From: Clostridia bacterium
GTDB lineage: Bacteria; Bacillota; Clostridia; Oscillospirales; SIG627
Assembly (NCBI GenBank): GCA_017453605.1
Contig: JAFTEP010000152.1
Coordinates: forward strand, 1-28,356
Reading direction: 5' to 3'
DNA: 28,356 nucleotides
This document shows positions 15,195 to 23,592 of this stretch, in pieces. Within the stretch, counting starts at the first letter, position 1. Every line of letters starts with the position of its first letter. Position numbers and translations under genes: made by a program. The notes beneath the pieces were generated by a model, which worked only from the letters and a program-made list of their open reading frames with translations, was not told where the DNA came from and ran no database searches.

Positions 15195-15470
15195 ATGAGC
15201 AGAAGCTTGAAAAAGGGCCCCTTCGTCGAAGATAAGCTCTTTAACAGAATTACAGAAATGAACAACCGGAACGAGAAGCGCGTCCTCAAGACCTGGAGCC
15301 GCTCCTCCACGATCTTCCCCGAGTTCATCGGCCACACGATCGCGGTCTACGACGGCAAAAAGCACATTCCGGTCTACATCACCGAGGACATGGTCGGACA
15401 CAAGCTGGGCGAATTTGCACCCACCAGGACCTTCAAGGGTCACAGCGGGTCAAAGACCTCCAACTCCTGA
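15195..15470 (+). CDS. rpsS: 30S ribosomal protein S19
   Basis: S19 forms a complex with S13 in the 30S head near the A site. The 91-residue product opens with MSRSLKKGPF, and the central SRSSTIFPEFIGHTIAVYDG and the GEFAPTRTFKGHSG end are all family signatures. AAAGGAG precedes the ATG 14 nt after rplB. Confidence 0.98.
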   Translation: MSRSLKKGPFVEDKLFNRITEMNNRNEKRVLKTWSRSSTIFPEFIGHTIAVYDGKKHIPVYITEDMVGHKLGEFAPTRTFKGHSGSKTSNS

Positions 15471-15490
15471 CCGGGAAAGGAGAACTCAAA

Positions 15491-15841
15491 ATGGCTGAAG
15501 AAATCAAGGCTGTCAGAGCGATCAGAAGAGAAGTCAGGATCTCTCCCAGGAAGGTCGCCGTCGTGCTCGACCTCATCAGGGGCAAGGATCTCGCGCTTGC
15601 GAAGGGCATCCTCAGGAACACCCCCAAGGCGGCGAGCCCCGTTATACTGAAGCTCCTCAAGGAAGCTGAGTCAAACGCTGAACACAACTTCCACATGGAC
15701 AAAGAGAACCTTTACGTCAGCGAGTGCTACGCTGGCGCCGGCACCACTCTCAAGAGGGTGCAGCCGAGGGCGCAGGGCAGAGCGTTCAGGATCATGAAGA
15801 GAGCCTCGCACATCACCGTATGCGTGGCGCCCAAGGAGTAA
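15491..15841 (+). CDS. rplV: 50S ribosomal protein L22
   Basis: L22 shapes the narrow part of the exit tunnel with a beta-hairpin and is a site of macrolide resistance changes. The 116-residue product contains the hairpin region LKRVQPRAQGRAFRIMKRAS near the C-terminus and the early VRISPRKVAVVLDLIRG block. GGAAAGGAG lies upstream of the ATG. Its neighbours rpsS and rpsC are in canonical order. Confidence 0.98.
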   Translation: MAEEIKAVRAIRREVRISPRKVAVVLDLIRGKDLALAKGILRNTPKAASPVILKLLKEAESNAEHNFHMDKENLYVSECYAGAGTTLKRVQPRAQGRAFRIMKRASHITVCVAPKE

Positions 15842-15856
15842 GGAGGAAAGAGGACT

Positions 15857-16651
15857 ATGGGACAGAAAGTAAATCCGCACGGTCTTCGCGTCGGCGTCAT
15901 CAAGGACTGGGATTCCAGATGGTACGCCAAGAAAGAAGAATTTGCCGACAAACTCGTCAGCGACTATAATCTGAGAAAGTATCTCAGAAAGAAGCTCTTC
16001 AACGCGGGCGTTCCCAAGATCGAGATCGAAAGGACCCCCAACAGAGTGAAGGTCACCATCCACTGCGCCAAGCCGGGCTTCGTCATCGGCAAGGGCGGCA
16101 CCGAGATCGAAAAGCTCAGAGCCGAGATCGAAAAGCTCGTCGGCGAGCCCACCAGCGTCAACGTCACCGAGATCAAGAATCCCGACCTCGACGCACAGCT
16201 CGTCGCGGAGAACATCTCCGCTCAGCTCGTGAAGCGCGTCAGCTTCCGCAGGGCCGTCAAGCTCGCCATCGGCAGAACGATGAGACTCGGAGCCAGAGGG
16301 ATCAAGATCAGCTGCTCCGGCAGACTCGCCGGCGCCGAGATCGCGCGCACCGAGCATTATCACGAGGGCACCATCCCGCTGCAGACCATCCGCGCCGACA
16401 TCGACTACGGCTTCTACGAGGCCGACACCACCTACGGCAAGATCGGCGTCAAGGTCTGGATCTACAGAGGCGAAGTGCTCCAGAACGTCAACCGCACCAA
16501 TCCGAGAAGGAACGACGAGCGGCGCGACCGCCGTCCCAACCGCCGCGACGGCTTCAGGAACAACAACGACAGACGTCCGGGCGCGAGAGACGGTTTCAGA
16601 GGTCCCAGGAGGGACAGGAACGACGCTTCCAAAGAGGGAGGTAAGAACTGA
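15857..16651 (+). CDS. rpsC: 30S ribosomal protein S3 with long charged C-terminal tail
   Basis: S3 sits at the mRNA entry channel and takes part in unwinding mRNA. The first 210 residues are standard: MGQKVNPHGLR, a KH domain with VIGKGG at 76-81, and the SGRLAGAEIARTE block near 154. Usual bacterial S3 is about 210-235 residues. This one has 264, because of a tail from about residue 213 rich in Arg, Asn, Asp and Gly that includes two DGFR units. The tail is probably disordered. AAGGAGG precedes the start 15 nt after rplV. Confidence 0.97.
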   Translation: MGQKVNPHGLRVGVIKDWDSRWYAKKEEFADKLVSDYNLRKYLRKKLFNAGVPKIEIERTPNRVKVTIHCAKPGFVIGKGGTEIEKLRAEIEKLVGEPTSVNVTEIKNPDLDAQLVAENISAQLVKRVSFRRAVKLAIGRTMRLGARGIKISCSGRLAGAEIARTEHYHEGTIPLQTIRADIDYGFYEADTTYGKIGVKVWIYRGEVLQNVNRTNPRRNDERRDRRPNRRDGFRNNNDRRPGARDGFRGPRRDRNDASKEGGKN

Positions 16652-16653
16652 TC

Positions 16654-17067
16654 ATGTTGATGCCCAAGAGAGTTAAATACAGGAGAGTGCACCGCGGAAG
16701 GCTCACCGGACGCGCCTACAGAGGCAACACCGTGACCAACGGTTCCTTCGGTCTGGTCGCGCTCGAGCCCGCGTGGATCACCTCAAATCAGATCGAGGCC
16801 GCCCGTATCGCCATGACCAGATACGTCAAGAGAGGCGGACAGGTCTGGATCAAGATCTTCCCCGATAAGCCCATCACCGAAAAGCCCGCCGAGACCCGCA
16901 TGGGTTCCGGTAAAGGTTCTCCGGAATACTGGGTGGCGGTCGTGAAGCCGGGAAGAGTTATGTTCGAGATGGACGGGATCCCCGAGGATCAGGCGAAGGA
17001 AGCAATGCGTCTTGCCTCTCACAAGCTGCCCATCAAGTGCAAATTCGTCACGAAGCAGGACGCCTGA
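16654..17067 (+). CDS. rplP: 50S ribosomal protein L16
   Basis: L16 organises the 50S A-site tRNA region. The 137-residue product opens with MLMPKRVKYRRVHRGR, the family N-terminus, and contains RGGQVWIKIFPDKPITEKPA, MGSGKGSPEYWVAVVKPG and the C-terminal KLPIKCKFV. It starts 2 nt after the rpsC stop, and its GGGAGG lies inside the S3 tail codons, so the two genes are coupled. Confidence 0.98.
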   Translation: MLMPKRVKYRRVHRGRLTGRAYRGNTVTNGSFGLVALEPAWITSNQIEAARIAMTRYVKRGGQVWIKIFPDKPITEKPAETRMGSGKGSPEYWVAVVKPGRVMFEMDGIPEDQAKEAMRLASHKLPIKCKFVTKQDA

Positions 17068-17080
17068 GGAGGTTTTTTGA

Positions 17081-17287
17081 ATGAAGATCAAGGATATAAG
17101 AGAAAAGACTGCCGAAGAGCTGAACGACCAGCTTCGTGAACTGAAAAACGAGCTTTTCCGTCTTCGTTTTCAGCACGCCATCAATCAGCTTGACAATCCT
17201 CACAAGATCGTCGAGACCAGACGCAGCATCGCTCAGGTCATGACCGTGATCCGTGAGAAAGAGATCGCCGCCGGCGAACAGGCATAA
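17081..17287 (+). CDS. rpmC: 50S ribosomal protein L29
   Basis: L29 is a small helical protein next to L23 at the tunnel exit. The 68-residue product is two long helices, with the ELNDQLRELKNELFRLRFQ region and the NPHKIVETRRSIAQVMTVI region matching the family. GAGGAGG lies before the ATG, 13 nt after rplP. Confidence 0.97.
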   Translation: MKIKDIREKTAEELNDQLRELKNELFRLRFQHAINQLDNPHKIVETRRSIAQVMTVIREKEIAAGEQA

Positions 17288-17299
17288 AGGAGTGCAGAT

Positions 17300-17560
17300 A
17301 TGAACAACGAAAGAAATCTGAGAAAGACCAGAACCGGAAAGGTCGTCAGCAGCAAGATGGACAAGACGATCGTCGTCGCCATCGAAGACAACGCAAGACA
17401 TCCCCTTTACGGCAAGATCATCCGCACGACCAAGAAGTTCAAGGCGCACGATGAACTCAACGAGTGCGGCGTCGGCGACAAGGTCGTCATTATGGAGACC
17501 AGGCCTCTCTCCAAGGACAAGAACTGGAGACTGGTCAGGATCATCGAAAAGGCGAAGTAA
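17300..17560 (+). CDS. rpsQ: 30S ribosomal protein S17
   Basis: S17 is an OB-fold protein that binds the 5' domain of 16S rRNA early in assembly. The 86-residue product has the GKVVSSKMDKTIVVAIE block, then HPLYGKIIRTTKKFKAHDE, and VIMETRPLSKDKNWRLV, as expected. AAGGAG precedes the ATG. A 60-nt gap follows before rplN. Confidence 0.98.
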   Translation: MNNERNLRKTRTGKVVSSKMDKTIVVAIEDNARHPLYGKIIRTTKKFKAHDELNECGVGDKVVIMETRPLSKDKNWRLVRIIEKAK

Positions 17561-17620
17561 TTTCATTACCGCAGCCGAACGCGAGATTTTGCTGATTTTT
17601 CGGAAAGGAAACGCAATAAA

Positions 17621-17989
17621 ATGTTACAACAGCAGAGCTTAATGAAGGTCGCCGACAATACCGGCGCCAAAGAACTGATGTGTATCCGCGTGCTGGGCGG
17701 CACCGGCAGACGCTACGCCGGCGTCGGCGACATCATCGTCTGCGCCGTCAAGAAGGCGGCTCCGGGCGGAGTCGTCAAGAAGGGCGCCGTCGTCAAGGCG
17801 GTGGTCGTCAGGACGGTCGAGGGCATCCGCAGAGCGGACGGCTCCTACGTGAAGTTCGACGAGAACGCCGCGGTCATCATCAAGGACGACAAGACGCCTA
17901 CCGGCACCCGTATCTTCGGACCGGTGGCAAGGGAACTCCGTGACAGAGACTTCACCAAGATCCTGTCACTCGCCCCCGAAGTACTTTGA
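17621..17989 (+). CDS. rplN: 50S ribosomal protein L14
   Basis: L14 forms intersubunit bridges with 16S rRNA and is the docking site of the silencing factor RsfS. The 122-residue length is exactly typical. Landmarks are MLQQQSLMKVADNTGAKEL, GDIIVCAVKKAAPGG and the end FTKILSLAPEVL. The ATG has AAAGGAAA upstream. The 60-nt gap after rpsQ marks the junction traditionally drawn between the S10 and spc groups, but I see no promoter in it. Confidence 0.98.
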   Translation: MLQQQSLMKVADNTGAKELMCIRVLGGTGRRYAGVGDIIVCAVKKAAPGGVVKKGAVVKAVVVRTVEGIRRADGSYVKFDENAAVIIKDDKTPTGTRIFGPVARELRDRDFTKILSLAPEVL

Positions 17990-18005
17990 TGGGGAGGAAA
18001 TTTCA

Positions 18006-18323
18006 ATGAAAAAGCTTCATATCAAAAACGGCGACACCGTCATGGTGATCTCCGGCGACGAGAAGGGCAAGAAGGGCAAGGTCATCGGCGTCAGCCCCAA
18101 AGAGGACAAAGTCATCATCGAGGGCCTGAACATCGTCTCCAAGCACGTCAAGCCCAAAAAACAGGGCGAAGCCGGCGGGATCGTGAAGGCGGAGAGCGCC
18201 ATGTACGCCTGCAAGGTCAACCTTTACTGCCCCGACTGCAAGAAGGCGGTCAGGACAAAGACGAAGGTTGCCGAGGACGGCAGCAAGGAGCGCGTCTGCG
18301 CCAAGTGCGGCAAGGTGCTCTAA
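18006..18323 (+). CDS. rplX: 50S ribosomal protein L24 with C-terminal zinc-ribbon cysteines
   Basis: L24 is an assembly initiator for the 50S subunit. The 105-residue product has the KOW motif NGDTVMVISGDEKGKKGKV at the N-terminus. Two CxxC pairs (CPDC and CAKC) near the C-terminus probably bind zinc, as in many L24 proteins. I start at the ATG at 18006, which has GGGGAGGAAA upstream; the open frame from 17940 overlaps rplN and is not used. Confidence 0.97.
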   Translation: MKKLHIKNGDTVMVISGDEKGKKGKVIGVSPKEDKVIIEGLNIVSKHVKPKKQGEAGGIVKAESAMYACKVNLYCPDCKKAVRTKTKVAEDGSKERVCAKCGKVL

Positions 18324-18344
18324 TTCTCAGAAAGGTAAAAGGAT

Positions 18345-18884
18345 ATGGCAAGACTTAAAGATTTTTATCTCAGCGAAGTCCGCGACGCGCTGATGAAAAA
18401 ATACAATTACAAAAGCCCCATGCAGATCCCCAAGCTTGACAAGATCGTTCTGAACATCGGTGCCGGCGACGCCAAGGACAATCCCAAGGTCATCGACAGC
18501 ATCATCACCGATCTCACCGCCATCACCGGTCAGAAGGCCGTCCCGACCATCGCCAAGAAGTCCGTCGCGAACTTCAAGCTGAGGGCGGGCGTCAAGATCG
18601 GCGCCAAGGTCACTCTCCGCGGCGACAGGATGTATGAATTCTGCGACAGGCTCTTCAACATCGCTCTTCCGCGCGTCAGAGACTTCAAGGGCATCAACCC
18701 CAACGGCTTCGACGGCAGAGGAAACTACGCGCTGGGCCTCAAGGAACAGCTCATCTTCCCCGAGATCAACTACGAACAGATCGACAAGATCAGGGGCATG
18801 GACATAGTTTTCGTCACCACCGCGGCAAACGACGAGGAAGCGAGAGAGCTTCTCAAGGCTCTCGGCGCGCCCTTCGCAAAGTGA
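18345..18884 (+). CDS. rplE: 50S ribosomal protein L5
   Basis: L5 binds 5S rRNA in the central protuberance and contacts P-site tRNA. The 179-residue product carries IPKLDKIVLNIGAGDA, the GQKAVPTIAKKSVANFKLR block, and the YALGLKEQLIFPEINYEQID signature. AAAGG precedes the ATG. It ends 10 nt before rpsN. Confidence 0.98.
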   Translation: MARLKDFYLSEVRDALMKKYNYKSPMQIPKLDKIVLNIGAGDAKDNPKVIDSIITDLTAITGQKAVPTIAKKSVANFKLRAGVKIGAKVTLRGDRMYEFCDRLFNIALPRVRDFKGINPNGFDGRGNYALGLKEQLIFPEINYEQIDKIRGMDIVFVTTAANDEEARELLKALGAPFAK

Positions 18885-18894
18885 GGAGAAGAAA

Positions 18895-19080
18895 ATGGCA
18901 AAGAAATCAATGATCTTAAAGCAGCAGAGAAAACAGAAGTTTTCCACCCGCGAGTACACCAGATGCAGGATCTGCGGCAGACCGCACGCATATCTCAGAA
19001 AGTTCGGGATCTGCAGGATCTGCTTCAGAGAACTGGCGTACAAGGGTCAGATCCCCGGCGTGAGAAAAGCCAGCTGGTGA
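18895..19080 (+). CDS. rpsN: 30S ribosomal protein S14, zinc-binding type
   Basis: S14 is a late-assembling protein of the 30S head. This is the short 61-residue form with a zinc finger: Cys24, Cys27, Cys40 and Cys43. The longer zinc-free form, used by some bacteria under zinc starvation, is not in the window. GAGGAG lies just before the ATG. A 61-nt gap follows, containing a small GCACT/AGTGC stem. Confidence 0.98.
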   Translation: MAKKSMILKQQRKQKFSTREYTRCRICGRPHAYLRKFGICRICFRELAYKGQIPGVRKASW

Positions 19081-19141
19081 TCGAAAATATTCGCACTCAA
19101 GTGCAAAAAAGCAAACTAAGTGCTAAGGAGGAAATTTTTAA

Positions 19142-19543
19142 ATGCAAATCACTGATGCGATCGCGGATATGCTCACAAGGATAAGAAACGCAAATTCCGC
19201 AAAGCACGACAAGGTCGAGATCCCCTGCTCCAAGGTCAAGACTGCAATAGCGCAGATCCTTCTTGACGAAGGTTATATCAAGTCCTTCGAGGTCGTTCCC
19301 GAGGAGGGCAAGCAGGGCAAGATTGTGGTAAGTCTCAGGTACACGCCTTCTAAACAGAGGGTCATCACCGGCTTGAAGAGAGTTTCCAAGCCCGGCCTGC
19401 GCATCTACGCAAGCTGCGAGGAGCTCCCGAAGGTCATGAACGGACTGGGTGTGGCGATCGTTTCCACTTCCAAGGGCATCATGACCGACAGGCAGGCGAG
19501 AAAAGAAAACGTCGGCGGCGAAGTGCTCGCCTTCATCTGGTAA
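19142..19543 (+). CDS. rpsH: 30S ribosomal protein S8
   Basis: S8 binds the central domain of 16S rRNA and in enterobacteria is the translational repressor of the spc operon. The 133-residue product begins with the expected TDAIADMLTRIRNA and ends in the signature STSKGIMTDRQARKENVGGE followed by VLAFIW. AAGGAGG lies 9 nt before the start. It follows a 61-nt spacer after rpsN. Confidence 0.98.
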   Translation: MQITDAIADMLTRIRNANSAKHDKVEIPCSKVKTAIAQILLDEGYIKSFEVVPEEGKQGKIVVSLRYTPSKQRVITGLKRVSKPGLRIYASCEELPKVMNGLGVAIVSTSKGIMTDRQARKENVGGEVLAFIW

Positions 19544-19556
19544 GGAGGATAAAGCT

Positions 19557-20093
19557 ATGTCAAGAATAGGAAGAATGCCGATAGCGATCCCCGCCGGAGT
19601 CAAGGTTACAGTGGACGGCAACACCGTCACCGTCAAGGGACCCAAGGGGGAGCTTACCAACAGCTTTTCCAGCGAAATGACGATCGAGGCGAGCGCAGCC
19701 GAGATCACCGTCAAGCGTTCGAGTGACGATCCCAGCCACAGAGCCCTTCACGGACTCACCAGGAGCCTGATCGCCAACATGGTGACCGGCGTCACCGAGG
19801 GCTTCTCCAAGACCCTCGAGATCTCCGAAGGCGGCTACCGCGTCACGAAGAAGGGCAGCCAGATCGTTCTGGCGCTGGGTTACTCTCACGATGTCATCTT
19901 CGATGAGAAGGACGGGATCACCTTCGAGTGCCCCACTCAGAATACAATCATCGTTCACGGTGTCGACAAGCAGGCGGTCGGACAGATCGCTGCGGAGATC
20001 CGCGCAAAGCGTCCTCCCGAGCCCTATCTGGGCAAGGGCGTCCGCTACAAGGGCGAGCATATCCGCCGCAAGTCCGGTAAGGCCGGCAAGTAA
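19557..20093 (+). CDS. rplF: 50S ribosomal protein L6
   Basis: L6 lies near the sarcin-ricin loop and factor-binding site. The 178-residue product shows the internal duplication of the family, opens with MSRIGRMPIAIPAGV, and has the C-terminal RPPEPYLGKGVRYKGE signature followed by RKSGK. TAAGGAGG overlaps the stop codon of rpsH, so coupling is likely. Confidence 0.98.
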   Translation: MSRIGRMPIAIPAGVKVTVDGNTVTVKGPKGELTNSFSSEMTIEASAAEITVKRSSDDPSHRALHGLTRSLIANMVTGVTEGFSKTLEISEGGYRVTKKGSQIVLALGYSHDVIFDEKDGITFECPTQNTIIVHGVDKQAVGQIAAEIRAKRPPEPYLGKGVRYKGEHIRRKSGKAGK

Positions 20094-20108
20094 GGGAGGA
20101 GAACAGGC

Positions 20109-20456
20109 ATGATTAACAAGATAGACAAGAATCAGAAGCGTCTCCACAGACACAAGAGGATATTCGGCACCTCCGAAAGACCCCGTCTGAGCGTCTACCG
20201 TTCCACCAAGAACATCTACGCCCAGATCATCGACGACGAGAAGGCCGTCACGCTGGTCGCGTACAACTCCCTGATGAAGGGCTTCGAGGGCGACGGCGGC
20301 AACAAGGACGGCGCGAGAAAAGTCGGCGAAGCCATCGCGAAGCTGGCGCTCGAAAAGGGCATCACCGAGGTCGTTTTCGACCGCGGCGGCAACCTCTATC
20401 ACGGCAGGATAGCCTCTCTCGCAGACGGCGCCCGCGACGGCGGACTGAAATTCTAA
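20109..20456 (+). CDS. rplR: 50S ribosomal protein L18
   Basis: L18 delivers 5S rRNA to the 50S subunit together with L5. The 115-residue product is slightly short compared with the usual 117-122. It has the RPRLSVYRSTKNIYAQIIDD block and the C-terminal FDRGGNLYHGRIASLADGAR region, and ends GGLKF as expected. GGGAGGAG precedes the ATG. Confidence 0.97.
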   Translation: MINKIDKNQKRLHRHKRIFGTSERPRLSVYRSTKNIYAQIIDDEKAVTLVAYNSLMKGFEGDGGNKDGARKVGEAIAKLALEKGITEVVFDRGGNLYHGRIASLADGARDGGLKF

Positions 20457-20466
20457 GGAGGAAACT

Positions 20467-20970
20467 ATGGCTTCAAAAATCGATGCGGCAACTCTCGATC
20501 TCAGAGAGACCGTGGTTTACACCAAAAGCGTTTCCAAGACCGTTAAGGGCGGCCGCGTCCGCAAGTACACCGCGCTGGTAGTGGTGGGCGACGGAAACGG
20601 CCACGTCGGCTGCGGTCTCGGAAAGGCCGCGGAGCGTCCCGAGGCTGTCAGAAAGGGCACCGAAGACGCCAAGAAGAACATGATCGAAGTTTCCGTCAAG
20701 GGAACGACGATCCCCCACGAGATCATCGGCGAATACTGCGCGGGCAGAGTGCTTCTGAAGCCCGCTCCCCAGGGAACCGGCGTCATCGCGGGCGGCAAGG
20801 TGAGAAGCGTTCTGGATATGGCGGGCATCAAGGACATCCGTACCAAGTGCCTCAGATCCAACAACCCCACCAACGTGGTCAGGGCGACCTTTGAAGGTCT
20901 CAGAGCTCTGCGCACCGCCGAAGAGGTCGCTGCGATCAGAGGGAAGACCGCTGAAGAGATCCTCAAGTGA
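20467..20970 (+). CDS. rpsE: 30S ribosomal protein S5
   Basis: S5 helps form the mRNA entry site and affects accuracy; spectinomycin resistance changes occur in its N-terminal loop. The 167-residue product has KTVKGGRVRKYTALVVVGDG, GHVGCGLGKA, the PAPQGTGVIAGGKVRSVLD block and RSNNPTNVVRATFEGL. AAGGAGG overlaps the rplR stop codon. Confidence 0.98.
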   Translation: MASKIDAATLDLRETVVYTKSVSKTVKGGRVRKYTALVVVGDGNGHVGCGLGKAAERPEAVRKGTEDAKKNMIEVSVKGTTIPHEIIGEYCAGRVLLKPAPQGTGVIAGGKVRSVLDMAGIKDIRTKCLRSNNPTNVVRATFEGLRALRTAEEVAAIRGKTAEEILK

Positions 20971-20987
20971 CGGGAAAGGAGAAGAAA

Positions 20988-21167
20988 ATGGCAAAGGTTA
21001 AGATAACGCTTGCGAAGAGCCTCATCGGCAGACTCGAAAAGCAGCAGAGGACCGCCGCTTCTCTCGGACTCAAGAAGATCGGCGATTCCACGGTACAGGA
21101 GAGCACTCCCGTGCTGGACGGCAAGATCGCGGTGATCTCTCACCTGATCAAAGTCGAAAACGTCTGA
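20988..21167 (+). CDS. rpmD: 50S ribosomal protein L30
   Basis: L30 is a small accessory protein of the 50S subunit. The 59-residue product has MAKVKITLAKSLIGRLEKQQ and the TAASLGLKKIGDSTVQE block. I use the ATG at 20988, preceded by GGAAAGGAG. The longer frame from 20967 overlaps the end of rpsE and runs through the ribosome binding site. Confidence 0.97.
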   Translation: MAKVKITLAKSLIGRLEKQQRTAASLGLKKIGDSTVQESTPVLDGKIAVISHLIKVENV

Positions 21168-21191
21168 TCCCGAAGGAAGGAGGAATTTCAA

Positions 21192-21629
21192 ATGAAACTG
21201 AATGAACTGTCTCCCGCTCCGGGATCCGCCAAGAAGGATTTCCGCAGGGGCAGAGGCGCCGGCTCCGGCAACGGCAAGACCGCAGGCAAGGGCCACAAGG
21301 GACAGAACGCCCGTTCCGGCGGCGGTGTCAGACCCGGATTCGAAGGCGGACAGATCCCCGCTTACAGAAGACTCCCGAAGAGGGGCTTCAAGAACCATTT
21401 CGCAAAAGATTATTCCATCGTAAACCTCTCCGCGCTGGATAAGCTCGAGGACGGATCCGTTGTGGATCTTGAGACCCTCGCGGCTAAGAAGATCGTGAAG
21501 GGCTCCGGTGACCTCAAGGTCCTCGGAAACGGGACGCTCACAAAGAAGCTGACCGTCAGGGCAAAGGTCTTTTCTGCCGCAGCAAGAGAAAAAATCGAAG
21601 CCGCTGGCGGAAAAGCAGAGGTGATCTGA
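21192..21629 (+). CDS. rplO: 50S ribosomal protein L15
   Basis: L15 is a late-assembly protein that snakes through 23S rRNA. The 145-residue product has a Gly/Arg/Lys-rich N-terminal arm (RRGRGAGSGNGKTAGKGHKG), then GVRPGFEGGQIPAYRRLPKR, and a compact C-terminal domain ending in VRAKVFSAAAREKIEAAGG. GAAGGAGG precedes the ATG. Its stop is 1 nt before the secY start. Confidence 0.98.
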   Translation: MKLNELSPAPGSAKKDFRRGRGAGSGNGKTAGKGHKGQNARSGGGVRPGFEGGQIPAYRRLPKRGFKNHFAKDYSIVNLSALDKLEDGSVVDLETLAAKKIVKGSGDLKVLGNGTLTKKLTVRAKVFSAAAREKIEAAGGKAEVI

Positions 21630-21630
21630 G

Positions 21631-22923
21631 GTGTTTAAGACACTTATCAACGCATGGAAGCTGCCCGACCTCAGGAAAAAGATGATCTTCACGGTCATCA
21701 TCCTTCTCCTCTACAGAGTCGGCTGCGTCCTGCCGGTCCCCTACATCAACGCTGCGACGATCGGAAGCTGGTTTTCCAGCATGAGCGCCCAGGGAAGCCT
21801 CTTGGGGTACTTCAACATCCTCAGCGGTTCCTCGTTCAGCCAGGCGACCCTGTTCGCCCTGTCCGTGACTCCCTACATCACCGCGTCCATCGTTATGCAG
21901 CTTCTCACCATCGCCATCAAGCCTCTTGAGGAAATGGCCAAGGAAGGCGAAGAGGGACAGAAGAAGATCAACCGCATCACAAGATACGTGACCGTCGGTC
22001 TCGCTCTTCTCACAAGCTACGGCTACTACGTCACTCTGCGCAACAACAACTGTCTGAACGACACCGGCACCTTCGCCGGCATCGTCATCGTCGCCTGCCA
22101 CTGCGCCGGCGCCGCGATGATCATGTATATGGGCGAGAGGATCGACGAGTTCGGCGTCGGGAACGGCATCAGCATGATCCTGTTCGCGAACATCATCGCT
22201 TCCTTCCCCACCATGTTCGAGCCCATCAGACAGTACACCCAGGCGGGCGGAATCGGAATGGTCGCCATCTACGCGGGCATCGCGGTCCTTCTCGTTCTGG
22301 TCGTGGCGTTCATCGTGTTCGTCACCAACTCCGAGCGCAGACTTCCCGTGCAGTACGCCAAGAAGGTCGTCGGCAGGAAGATGTACGGCGGTCAGAGCAC
22401 CTATCTGCCGATCAAACTGGATATGTCCGGCGTTATGCCGATCATCTTCGCCAACTCGATCATGATGCTGCCCCAGACGATCGCCATGTTCTTCAAGACT
22501 CCTCAGGAGGGCACGTTCTGGTACGGACTTCTGAGCTTCTTCCAGACGATGAGCGTCTGGTACGCGCTGATACTGCTCGTGCTGATCATCGCGTTCAGCT
22601 ACTTCTATCTGACGATCTCGTTCAATCCGGTCGAGGTCGCCAACAACCTCAAGAAGAACGGCGGCTTCATCCCGGGTGTCCGTCCGGGCAGACCGACGGC
22701 TGAGTTCATCAACAAGAGCCTGAAGAAGATCACCCTCATCGGAGCCTTCTTCCTCGCGTTCATCGCCATCCTGCCGATGCTCATCAGCGCCCTCGGCGTC
22801 AACCTCGGCAGCTTCACGTTCGGCGGAACCAGCCTCCTGATCCTTGTCGGCGTCATCCTCGAGACCAAGAGAGACCTCGAGAGCCAGATCACGATGCGCC
22901 ACTACAAGGGCTTCCTGGGCTGA
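21631..22923 (+). CDS. secY: Protein translocase channel subunit SecY
   Basis: SecY is the pore of the Sec translocon in the cytoplasmic membrane. The 430-residue product has the ten-helix pattern. It opens MFKTLINAWKLPDLRKKMIF, with the plug region after the first helix, and carries TPYITASIVMQLL, the cytoplasmic loop NSERRLPVQYAKKVVGRKM, and FIPGVRPGRPTAEFI. The start is a GTG, 1 nt after rplO, with AGAGGTGATC upstream. The last residues (RHYKGFLG) match the family tail. Confidence 0.98.
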   Translation: MFKTLINAWKLPDLRKKMIFTVIILLLYRVGCVLPVPYINAATIGSWFSSMSAQGSLLGYFNILSGSSFSQATLFALSVTPYITASIVMQLLTIAIKPLEEMAKEGEEGQKKINRITRYVTVGLALLTSYGYYVTLRNNNCLNDTGTFAGIVIVACHCAGAAMIMYMGERIDEFGVGNGISMILFANIIASFPTMFEPIRQYTQAGGIGMVAIYAGIAVLLVLVVAFIVFVTNSERRLPVQYAKKVVGRKMYGGQSTYLPIKLDMSGVMPIIFANSIMMLPQTIAMFFKTPQEGTFWYGLLSFFQTMSVWYALILLVLIIAFSYFYLTISFNPVEVANNLKKNGGFIPGVRPGRPTAEFINKSLKKITLIGAFFLAFIAILPMLISALGVNLGSFTFGGTSLLILVGVILETKRDLESQITMRHYKGFLG

Positions 22924-22956
22924 TAACGGGCCGGCGGACGAAACCGATATACTGAT

Positions 22957-23592
22957 ATGAAGATCATTTTCCTGGGTGCCCCCGGCGCCGGAAAGGGTAC
23001 CCACGCGGCGCGCGCCGCGGAGGCTCTGATCGTCCCGACCGTTTCGACGGGCGAGATCCTCAGGGCGGCAATACGGGATGAAACTCCCGTCGGCGTCAAA
23101 GCGAAGAGCTTCATCGACGCGGGCTCGCTCGTGCCCGACGAGATCGTGATAGGCCTCGTCAGGGAAAGGCTCGCCGCGGAGGACTGCAAAAACGGATTCA
23201 TCCTCGACGGCTTTCCCCGGACGGTCGCTCAGGCGAAGGCGCTCGAAGCGCTCGGCGTAAAGATCGACAGGGTCGTGAACATCCACGTTCCCGATGAAGT
23301 CATCGTCTGCCGCATGAGCGGCAGAAGGGTATGCTCCGGCTGCGGGAAAACGTATCACACCGTCTACAACAGACCCAAGGTCGACGGAGTGTGCGACGAC
23401 TGCGGCAAAGAACTGATCGTCCGCGGGGACGATATGCCCGAGACCGTGAGGCACCGCCTCGAGGTCTACGAGACACAGACGGCTCCGCTCAAGGAATACT
23501 ACGAAAAGAAGGGTATCCTTGCGACGGTCGAAGGGCAGGAGCAGCCCGACGACACATCAAAGCTGGTTTTTGCTTCACTGGGTATAAAATGA
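22957..23592 (+). CDS. adk: Adenylate kinase, zinc-lid type
   Basis: It catalyses AMP + ATP to 2 ADP. The 211-residue enzyme has the P-loop GAPGAGKGT (7-15), the AMP-binding STGEILRAAI region, and DGFPRT at about 84-89. Cysteines at 126, 129, 146 and 149 in the lid form a zinc site, as is common in Gram-positive adenylate kinases. No strong ribosome binding site precedes the ATG, so it may be read partly by coupling from secY, 33 nt upstream. It overlaps map by 4 bp. Confidence 0.97.
   Translation: MKIIFLGAPGAGKGTHAARAAEALIVPTVSTGEILRAAIRDETPVGVKAKSFIDAGSLVPDEIVIGLVRERLAAEDCKNGFILDGFPRTVAQAKALEALGVKIDRVVNIHVPDEVIVCRMSGRRVCSGCGKTYHTVYNRPKVDGVCDDCGKELIVRGDDMPETVRHRLEVYETQTAPLKEYYEKKGILATVEGQEQPDDTSKLVFASLGIK

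Noticed and set aside
21556..23454. 632-codon open frame on the - strand across secY and adk
   Set aside because: It lies fully over conserved secY and adk on the other strand, and its product is a low-complexity Asp/Glu/Arg/His-rich sequence typical of antisense shadows in GC-rich genes.
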